Below, in pieces: positions 33,101 to 40,723 of a stretch of DNA of 64,000 bases (position 1 is the stretch's first letter; every line of letters starts with the position of its first letter). The DNA comes from M50B91 sp964526665. Its GTDB lineage: Bacteria > Patescibacteriota > Gracilibacteria > UBA4473. The stretch is taken from assembly GCA_964526665.1 (NCBI GenBank), contig CAZGJL010000003.1, forward strand, positions 1-64,000, written 5' to 3'. A program made the translations under genes and the position numbers. The notes beneath the pieces are model-generated. The model was given only the letters and a program-made list of their open reading frames with translations, searched no databases and was not told the DNA's origin.

Positions 33101-35259
33101 TGGAGGCTCAGCTCCAGATGCTTTAGTAAAAACGAGCGTCGAACCGGTCGGAGCAAATTGTGCAAACGGAGGAACACGAATAGAAAAAGGAATGGATGAT
33201 AATGATAACGGATTTTTGGATGCAAGCGAAATAGACACAACAGAATATGTCTGTAATGGAAGTGGAGGAAGTGGAGGCTCAGCTCCAGATGCTTTAGTAA
33301 AAACGAGTGAAGAACCAGCGGGCGTTAACTGTGTCAACGGGGGAACACGCATAGAAAAAGGAGAGGATGATAATGACAACGGATTTTTGGATGCAAGCGA
33401 AGTAGATACAACAGAATATGCCTGTAATGGAGGTGGCGGAGGTGGAGGTTCTGATCCAGATGCTTTAGTAAAAACAAGTGTCGAACCTGCCGGAGTAAAT
33501 TGTGCTAACGGGGGGACACGCATAGAAAAAGGAGAGGATGATAATGACAACGGATTTTTGGATGCAAGCGAAATAGACACAACAGAATATGTCTGTAATG
33601 GAGGTGGCGGAGGGGGAGGTTCTGATCCGGATACTTTAGTAAAAACGAGTGAAGAACCAGCGGGCGTTAATTGTGCCAACGGAGGAACACGCATAGAGAA
33701 AGGAATGGATTATAACGACAACGGATTTTTGGATGCAAGCGAAGTAGATACAACAGAATATGCCTGTAATGNNNNNNNNNNNNNNNNNNNNNNNNNNNNN
33801 NNNNNNNNNNNNNNNNNNNNNNNNNNNNNNNNNNNNNNNNNNNNNNNNNNNNNNNNNNNNNNNNNNNNNNNAAACGAGTGAAGAACCAGCGGGCGTTAAT
33901 TGTGCCAACGGAGGAACACGCATAGAAAAAGGAGAGGATTATAACGACAATGGATTCTTGGATGCAAGCGAAGTAGACACAACAGAATACGCTTGTAATG
34001 GAGGAAGTGGAGGGGGAATCTCCAATCCGGATACTTTAGTAAAAACGAGTGAAGAACCAGCGGGCGTTAATTGTGCAAATGGAGGGACACGCATAGAAAA
34101 AGGAGTGGATGATAATGACAACGGATTTTTGGATGCGAGTGAAGTAGATACAACAGAATATGCTTGTAATGGAGGTGGTAGTGGTGGAGACTCTGCTCTA
34201 GATACTTTAGTAAAAACGGGTGTCGAACCTGCCGGAGTAAATTGTGCAAATGGAGGGACACGCATAGAAAAAGGAGTGGATGATAACGACAACGGATTTT
34301 TGGATGCAAGCGAAGTAGATACAACAGAATATGCCTGTAATGGAGGAAATGGAGGGGGTGATAATGATCCGTCTAACAACAAAGCTCCACAAGTACAAAT
34401 ATCAGGAATGAGTCCAGGAAACACAGGAGATACAACCACACAATTTTCATTCTTTTCATACGCTTCTGATTCAGATGGAAATACATTAGTATATGAGTGG
34501 GATTTTTCAGATGGATCCACTTCAACAATGAAAAATGTAATACATCGTTTTGCTCAACCAGGGACATACCAAGTACGGTTGCGTGTTTCTGATGGACTAG
34601 CATCACGTGAAGTGAAAATTTCAGTTCGTGTTGTTGAAGAGGGAGAAATTATTCCAGAAAGCACATTGCCATTATATGTACCAGAATATCATTCTTCATC
34701 ATTGTTTGATTCCACAAATACTATGGGCGACGTCTATGGTGACAGTGATGGGGGGAAGGTACTCATTGTTGCTGGAGGAAAAAAAGATTTGAAAATATTC
34801 CTCACAGAAGTAATAGATATTTTGAATGAAAAACGAGAAGCACTTTTACACTGTCCAACGGAAGTTGAATGTCAAAAAATTCAAGAACAAGCAGATCTTT
34901 TGGAACTAGTAGCCCAAAAGATTGCACTACTGAAGCGAGAAACAGATCCAATACGTCAAAAACAATTGAATGATGAAATTACATTATTATTTGCACAAAT
35001 TCATGAAATTGATGCAGAAATAGATTTAAATTTAGCTATAATTGAGGGAACGATAAATACGATGTTTTTCCTTTATGGACAAATAAATTTTGAAACAGAC
35101 AGACCGATTTCTATTGATTGGGAGACCGGAGATGGTCGTCGTTTTGCAGGACAAGACGTGTCCTGGCTCTATCCTAATGCGGGTTTATACACAGTAACAA
35201 TGATTGTTTCAGATGGAACAGCCTCTGTTTCTGATACTCTTACTATAAAAGTTAATTAA
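30138..35259 (+). CDS. giant pilin-anchored PKD/Cys-repeat surface protein (contains assembly gap)
   Basis: The N-terminus has a signal peptide (MKKLILGLMIVVLGIGISGG) and, near residues 130-195, a helix pair with loop GGEENNEKAKKMIL, closely like that of the upstream gene. Then come three related PKD-like modules of about 80 residues (SGAPTDGSYGWKFADGTT, SGAPTDGSYAWTFADGTT, TGAPTDGSYTWTFADGTT) and more classical PKD domains. At least seven 57-residue units follow (VKTSEEPAGVNCANGGTRIE with DNDNGFLDASE), which I associate with DUF7151, then two PKD-like domains around a coiled coil. The 100-N gap (33772-33871) shifts the frame, so the two halves read in different frames; the true gene is surely continuous. 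Extracellular adhesion or a stalk is the likely role. Confidence 0.8.
33117..34366 (+). repeat. 171-bp tandem repeats (57-residue Cys/Asp units)
   Basis: Units begin at 33117, 33288, 33459, 33630, one inside the gap, 34030 and 34201, with a period of exactly 171 bp. Each encodes VKTSxEPxGxNCxNGGTRIE, then D-x-N-D-N-G-F-L-D-A-S-E, then TTEYxCNG and a Gly-rich linker. Two Cys per unit and an EF-hand-like acidic loop suggest a disulfide-closed, Ca2+-binding module. Confidence 0.9.
33772..33871. other. assembly gap (100 N) inside tandem repeat
   Basis: One hundred N bases interrupt the 171-bp repeat array. Comparison with the unit at 33601-33642 shows that exactly 42 bases are needed between the flanks to restore one repeat unit and the frame, or 42 plus a multiple of 171. 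Confidence 0.95.
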
Positions 35260-35267
35260 TATTTCAT

Positions 35268-37508
35268 ATGCCAGAAATTCCATCAGTACCAACCCCAGAT
35301 AAAGATACAAAAATAACGCCGGAGTCAGATACTCCGCCAGTACCAATTGTACAACCTGTTCAAACAGTTGCACCAACGGAAAAGAAAGAAGGTGTAACAC
35401 CTGAAATCACAGAACCAGTACAATCTGAGACAGAAAATGCTGAGGTTTCAGAAAAACCCAAAAAACCAGCAACACAAATTCTAGTTGGATTTATTGCTAT
35501 TTTATTGGGATTGGTTGCGGTGGCATATGTTTTTATTTTATGGGCCCTTGTGGAAGGAAACTTTAGTGACCCTCAGTTCGCACAATTTCTCGATATGGTA
35601 GGAATGAACCCTATAGAACTAAAAGAGAAGTTTACGCTTCTTACACATATACTATTTGGAGGATTTTCATTTGTATTTTTGATTGCCACATTGGTGAAAT
35701 TTTTCCAATGGATTATGACTTCATCGTCATCAGTGTATAAAAAAAGGCATGTGAAAAAGATGGGAATATTTCTTACAATTCTCGTGTTTTTAATTGGCCT
35801 ATGGATTGCAATTATATGGGTTATTACTCGTACAGAAGCAGCACCACCAGTGTCGTCTGGTGCCACAGGAAAGTTGATTGTTACACAACCCACAAGAGTA
35901 GTGGGACTAACAGCACCAATTTCTATTGAATTTAATATTGGAAATAAGTTGTTTGATAAAATTCCAAAGGAGTTGGTCCGTGAAATTCGTTGGGACTTTC
36001 AAGGAGATGGAAATATAGATGCTTCAGAAGCAGTTGTTACGCATCGGTTTTTAGACAGAGGGGATAATGATGGTCGATATAAAGTATCGGTTGACGTGGT
36101 ATATTTTTCTCCAAGTGTGAACGAAGAACGAGTATATACGGAAACACATAATGTTATCATTTCTAATGTTGCAGCAGCAGCGGTAATGACAGCTCTTCCA
36201 GAAGTAGGAACAGTTCCATTAACAGTAAAATTTTCTGGTGAAAGATCAACAGATGCAGATGGAGCTATTATTCAATATGAATGGGACTTGGATGGAGATG
36301 GCGAATTTGAAATTCGTGGGCCAGAAGAACAAGCTGTTGAAAAGATTTTTTATAAAATAGGTGAACATCCAGTAAGACTTCGTATTACAGGAGAAAATCA
36401 TGACTATTCTATCGATGAAAAGGTGATTACAGTTGTTGCAGCAGAAGAAAAAATTCGAGCGGACATAGTGTCGCCAGATTCAGCTTTTGAAGGAGTAGCG
36501 CCTCTTTCTATTACATTTGATGGAGCACAATCATATACACGTGAAGGAAAAATAGTGAAGTATGAATGGCGCGTTAATAATGGGGATAAATCATTTATTG
36601 GTCGAAAAATGCAACGAGTATTTGATTTACCAGGAGAGTATGAAGTTTTATTAACCGTAGAGAATAATGCAGGAGATCGAGATGAGATGCTGCAGTTAGT
36701 AAAAGTAGTACCACTTCGCGAAATGGTTATCGCTACAGCACCAAAAGCAGATGATGCTGGAACAGTGAATGGTACAGCGCCATTTGAAGTACTCTTTGAT
36801 GCTTCAAAATCAGAAATACCTGATGCTGTGGAATGGCGTTGGGATTTTGAAAAAGATGGTATTGTGGATGATTTTTCTAATAAAGTGTCACATGTTTTTC
36901 GTGTCGCAGGCGTGTATAATGTGGGGCTTGTAATAGTAGATGCTGATGATAATGAATTTAGAACAGAGCAAAAAGTAATAGTGAATAAATTAGGAGTAGT
37001 CGCAAAAATTTCTGCTATACCAGCTTCCGGTTCAGTTCCATTAACGGTGGAGTTTGATGGATCAGGATCACAAACAAGTGAAGGAGAAATCATTGATTAT
37101 ATTTGGACATTTCCGGGAGAAGATCCCATCCACTATAATGGGAAACTGGCTCGTGAATTCAGACAAGTAGGAGTATTTCCTGTAAAAATGAAAATACTTA
37201 CGACTTCAGGTGCAACGGCTGAAACAGAGATGTTTATTTCAGTGAGAGGGAAAGTGTTACAAGCAGCATTTGGTTTTTCTCCGATGGCTGGTGCAGTACC
37301 ATTGTCAGTTCAATTTACTCCAACGCAATCAACGGGAAATATTCAATCTTATTTTTGGACATTTGGTGATGGTACTATTTCTACAGAACCATACCCAAAA
37401 CATACGTTCACTTATGAAGGAGATTTTCCGGTAATATTGAAACTTACTGATGTGCGAGGATTAGTTTCGGAAGTTACAAAAACCGTGAAAGTAACAGTAC
37501 CTGAATAA
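35268..37508 (+). CDS. membrane-anchored multi-PKD-domain protein
   Basis: The 746 residues start with a Pro/Thr/Glu-rich cytoplasmic or linker segment (1-65). Three membrane helices follow (about 71-95, 122-148, 165-187), then an extracellular part of about six PKD-like domains with the usual core (YEWDLDGDGEFEI, EWRWDFEKDGIVDDFSNKVS, SYFWTFGDGTIS). PKD domains are beta-sandwich modules of surface proteins and bind polysaccharide or protein. It starts 8 nt after the giant protein gene and is followed 8 nt later by the VWA-SLH gene, so all are in one operon. Confidence 0.8.
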   Translation: MPEIPSVPTPDKDTKITPESDTPPVPIVQPVQTVAPTEKKEGVTPEITEPVQSETENAEVSEKPKKPATQILVGFIAILLGLVAVAYVFILWALVEGNFSDPQFAQFLDMVGMNPIELKEKFTLLTHILFGGFSFVFLIATLVKFFQWIMTSSSSVYKKRHVKKMGIFLTILVFLIGLWIAIIWVITRTEAAPPVSSGATGKLIVTQPTRVVGLTAPISIEFNIGNKLFDKIPKELVREIRWDFQGDGNIDASEAVVTHRFLDRGDNDGRYKVSVDVVYFSPSVNEERVYTETHNVIISNVAAAAVMTALPEVGTVPLTVKFSGERSTDADGAIIQYEWDLDGDGEFEIRGPEEQAVEKIFYKIGEHPVRLRITGENHDYSIDEKVITVVAAEEKIRADIVSPDSAFEGVAPLSITFDGAQSYTREGKIVKYEWRVNNGDKSFIGRKMQRVFDLPGEYEVLLTVENNAGDRDEMLQLVKVVPLREMVIATAPKADDAGTVNGTAPFEVLFDASKSEIPDAVEWRWDFEKDGIVDDFSNKVSHVFRVAGVYNVGLVIVDADDNEFRTEQKVIVNKLGVVAKISAIPASGSVPLTVEFDGSGSQTSEGEIIDYIWTFPGEDPIHYNGKLAREFRQVGVFPVKMKILTTSGATAETEMFISVRGKVLQAAFGFSPMAGAVPLSVQFTPTQSTGNIQSYFWTFGDGTISTEPYPKHTFTYEGDFPVILKLTDVRGLVSEVTKTVKVTVPE

Positions 37509-37516
37509 TCTTTGGT

Positions 37517-39955
37517 ATGAAACGTCATATGACTTGGGTTTTGCTAGTATTTGCTATTCTAGCAGGTGCAGAGCGTTGTGCTGCGTGGATTCCAGATGAT
37601 CTATTAGTTCGACAAGAACGAAGTGTTGAAATATCTATAGTTGAGCAAGAGGCACAGGTACGTATTCGTTCTCGTTTTCATAATCCAACGACAGAAGTTC
37701 ATTCTATAAAAGAGTGGTTTCCTGTAGTGGAAGGAGCGCAAGATGTTCACGTGTTTGTTGATGCAGAAGGTCTTGAGGTGGTAGAATTCGTAGGTCGTGC
37801 ACGGCTGGATGCTTTGGCAGATGCGGCAGAACAAAAACGTGATGTGCGTTTTTTTAGGTTAGCAGAAGAGCCTTGGGATCGAGTATTTCGTACGACAGAT
37901 GTATCGATTGGTGCAGATGAAACAGTAGAAATAATATGGGAGTTTTCTCTCCCCATCGTGATGCAAGGAGATTTTTATGGATTAGAGATTTTTCTTGATG
38001 ACGGAGTACAAGATGAGTTGTTCCAGCTGGAGTTTTCTTTGGCAACACTGAATCAGATTCGTCATTTTTGGTCTCCGTTTTTTGTAGAGGCAACAATAGA
38101 TCGTTCACAATTTGGTATTGTGGCATTACAACAACGTTCAGAATTTTTATCCTCCGAAAACTTAAGAGTTATTTGGTCGAACATGGAAGATCCAGTGGCA
38201 CGATTTTATATGGAGGGATATGAATATATAGGACATTTCAGGGCATTATCTCCAGCACAATATTTTCCGCGCGTCACAGTTTTACTCGATGGATCGGGAT
38301 CAATGTCTGATGTATGGTTGCATGTTCAGGAACTCCTTCGTTTTTTGCTTGAGCATCAAGAAAATCGAACCTTTCGTGTAGCAATAACAGGATCTGAGAA
38401 ACTGGAATGGATAGCAGGAAACGATGACCTGTTTGAAGAAAATACTTCTCAGTTACGCCAAAAAATATTAGAAGCAGTCGCATGGGAAACTCCTTTAGGG
38501 AAAGGAGATATTATGGCTGCATTATCACAAGCAGGACAACCCAAAACAGAACATTTGCTAATGGTATTTTCAGATGAAGAAGAAATTGAACTTATTCCGA
38601 ATTCAGCACCATTGGCAGTACTTCAGTTTTTCCCAAAAGAGAAATCCTCAAAATGGAAACAACTTACTACGGCAACACGAGGAGTAGTGCAACAAGCATT
38701 TCGAAGTATAATGGGGACACATGAAGCAGAAAAATTACTTGATTCTATTGAAGCGATTCGAGAACCATTATTTTCTACTGATGTAGTTTTGGTAGAAGGG
38801 GAAATAGAACTTTTGCCAGAGCGTTTTATTTCACAGAGTTTATCGATTTCACCTCTGTTTGTTGGACGTGTTCCTTCTGGGGTTAAAACAAATACAAATC
38901 AAACATGGTTTGAGTGGTTTCCTAGATATTGGGCTTCGGCACGTATAGCAGAAGAATTGGAACGAGGGAAACGAGCAGAGTATTACTCTACAGGGTCATT
39001 AGACGCGATTCTTGCGGTTGCACGAACTTTTGGTATACATACTTCATTTTTTACTTCTGAAACCACACGTGACCAATTACACAAGTCTCTTTTAGAAAGT
39101 GATGATATGTGGAGTGTGTTAGAAAGTTTATGGAAAAATACTTCTTTATTATCAAATGTTAGTATTCGTTTTGTAAAAGGGATTCCTCTGTGGAAAGAGT
39201 CAGATAGTAACTGGAGGTCGTTTAATTTTCGAGACCGGGTGACACCAGAAAAATGGGTAAAGATTGCACCGTTTTCTGCCGCACAGAGACAGTTATTTCT
39301 CCTTTTCCCAGAAATATTTGCAGAGCCATTTGGAGTATCAGAAAGAGTAGAATTTTGTACAGAGTTTAAATGTTTTTCAGTTCTTCCTCATGAAAGAGAA
39401 GAGGCTTTATCAAGTGATAGGGCTTTTATAAAAGAATTTAATGCCAATCATTGGGCGCTTCCATTTATGACAGATCTGATTATGAAGAATATATTGAAAC
39501 CAGACCTGAATGGAGAATTAGATTTTGAAAAACCTGTTTCACGAGGAGATTTTGCTTGCATGTTAGTTATAGATTCTTATGGAACACATTTTCAAAGAAC
39601 AACACTTGATAGTCAATTTACGGATGTTCTTGAAGGAGAAGAATCATTTGATGCTATTCAGTTTTTGGCAAATATGGATGTAGTACGTGGTTATGAAGAT
39701 GGAACATTTCAGCCGAAAAAAAACTTGTCTCGTGCTGAGGCAGTAAAAATTTTACTTGCAGCTGATGACATAACTCCAGAAGAAATTAATCCAACAGCAG
39801 GGTCGACATTTTCAGATACAATTGGATGGGAGCGCCCATGGGTAGAGGAAGCGGTTCAGCGTGGAATTGTGAGTGGTTATGGAGATGGAACATTCCGTCC
39901 GCATGAACCTTTGAGTTTAGCGGCTGCTGCGAAAATTATTGTGCAAGGAAGATAG
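37517..39955 (+). CDS. VIT-VWA protein with C-terminal SLH domains
   Basis: The 812-residue protein has a signal peptide (TWVLLVFAILAGAERCAA) and a VIT-like beta domain (about 30-200, with RSRFHNPTTEVHSIKEWFPV). A von Willebrand A domain follows with MIDAS motif DGSGS (248-252) and later MVFSDEEE. The C-terminus has S-layer homology modules (FLANMDVVRGYEDGTFQPKK, then LSRAEAVKILLAAD; AVQRGIVSGYGDGTFRPHEP). SLH modules bind secondary cell wall polymers, so this protein is likely displayed at the cell surface and may bind ligands in a metal-dependent way. It is the last gene of the surface operon. Confidence 0.85.
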   Translation: MKRHMTWVLLVFAILAGAERCAAWIPDDLLVRQERSVEISIVEQEAQVRIRSRFHNPTTEVHSIKEWFPVVEGAQDVHVFVDAEGLEVVEFVGRARLDALADAAEQKRDVRFFRLAEEPWDRVFRTTDVSIGADETVEIIWEFSLPIVMQGDFYGLEIFLDDGVQDELFQLEFSLATLNQIRHFWSPFFVEATIDRSQFGIVALQQRSEFLSSENLRVIWSNMEDPVARFYMEGYEYIGHFRALSPAQYFPRVTVLLDGSGSMSDVWLHVQELLRFLLEHQENRTFRVAITGSEKLEWIAGNDDLFEENTSQLRQKILEAVAWETPLGKGDIMAALSQAGQPKTEHLLMVFSDEEEIELIPNSAPLAVLQFFPKEKSSKWKQLTTATRGVVQQAFRSIMGTHEAEKLLDSIEAIREPLFSTDVVLVEGEIELLPERFISQSLSISPLFVGRVPSGVKTNTNQTWFEWFPRYWASARIAEELERGKRAEYYSTGSLDAILAVARTFGIHTSFFTSETTRDQLHKSLLESDDMWSVLESLWKNTSLLSNVSIRFVKGIPLWKESDSNWRSFNFRDRVTPEKWVKIAPFSAAQRQLFLLFPEIFAEPFGVSERVEFCTEFKCFSVLPHEREEALSSDRAFIKEFNANHWALPFMTDLIMKNILKPDLNGELDFEKPVSRGDFACMLVIDSYGTHFQRTTLDSQFTDVLEGEESFDAIQFLANMDVVRGYEDGTFQPKKNLSRAEAVKILLAADDITPEEINPTAGSTFSDTIGWERPWVEEAVQRGIVSGYGDGTFRPHEPLSLAAAAKIIVQGR

Positions 39956-39961
39956 ATGATT

Positions 39962-40020
39962 GAAATTACAATCGACAAACTACCAATATGGAATTTTATA
40001 TTTGAAGATTGTAGGCTGAA
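39962..40020. repeat. dispersed repeat after the surface operon
   Basis: TTACAATCGACAAACTACCA, AATATGGAATTTTATATTTG and AAGATTGTAGGCTGAAGC form the same left arm / ATATGGAA / right arm layout as the copy at 5896-5976. TACAATC pairs with GATTGTA. Confidence 0.65.
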
Positions 40021-40031
40021 GCGTGAAGCGC

Positions 40032-40658
40032 TTACCCTTGCCACCATTCACGAGGATTATTGTGAAATCGTTCAAGAGAGACCCGTTCGTCGGCGGTAAT
40101 TTTTCCTGCAGCTTCTAATGCTTCGACAATCTCAGAGAATTCTGTGAGTGAGTGAAATTTTACGTTATGTTCTTCCTCATTTTCTGCCACTTTTGGAGTG
40201 CTCCAAGTAAAGATTCCAAGGATATGTTCAACAGTTGCATTGAGTTCTTTTCTGAGGGCAATTGCAGAGGCAATACTACTTCCACCAGTACTAATTGCAT
40301 CTTCTACGACAAGTATTTTTTTATCTTGTTCTCCACGGCCTTCTACCATTTTTCCGGCTCCGTGGTCTTTTGGTTTTGCTCGTACGTAGAGAAGAGGTTT
40401 GCTTAATCGTTCAGCAACGAACGCTGCCCAGGGAATTCCAGCAGTAGCAGTTCCTGCAACAAATTCAGTCGCGAGATTTTCTCGTTCAATCAATTCTATA
40501 AATCCGTCTACAATTTCATTTCGTGCATTTGTAAGACTCATAAGTTCACGGCAATCACAGTAAATAGGAGAATGAATACCACTTGCCCATAAAAACGGGG
40601 CTGTGAAATTAGTTCGCACAATATTGTGCTCAACGAGAATGTTAGCAATAGCTTTCAT
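40032..40658 (-). CDS. pyrE: orotate phosphoribosyltransferase
   Basis: PyrE joins orotate and PRPP to give OMP in pyrimidine synthesis. The 208 residues carry the PRPP-binding signature ILVVEDAISTGGSSIASAIA (about 117-136), an upstream FVAGTATAGIPWAAFVAERL segment, and the catalytic-loop RAKPKDHGAGKMVEG region. It stands alone between the two surface-protein clusters with no other pyrimidine gene nearby. It may salvage orotate or complete a pathway encoded elsewhere. Confidence 0.93.
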   Translation of the reverse strand: MKAIANILVEHNIVRTNFTAPFLWASGIHSPIYCDCRELMSLTNARNEIVDGFIELIERENLATEFVAGTATAGIPWAAFVAERLSKPLLYVRAKPKDHGAGKMVEGRGEQDKKILVVEDAISTGGSSIASAIALRKELNATVEHILGIFTWSTPKVAENEEEHNVKFHSLTEFSEIVEALEAAGKITADERVSLERFHNNPREWWQG

Positions 40659-40723
40659 CTAGGGGGGATAAATTTCCCTAATAGTGTATCGAAATTTTTA
40701 TTGAGGAGCAACAATTCCAAGGA

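Noticed and set aside
33117..34366. CRISPR array
   Set aside because: The repeats are 171 bp, contiguous and coding, with no short direct repeats separated by unique spacers; no cas gene is in the window.
32990..34520. Long minus-strand Pro/Ser-rich frames over the tandem repeat
   Set aside because: They are antisense translations of the repetitive Gly-rich array, and their regular look comes from the repeat itself.
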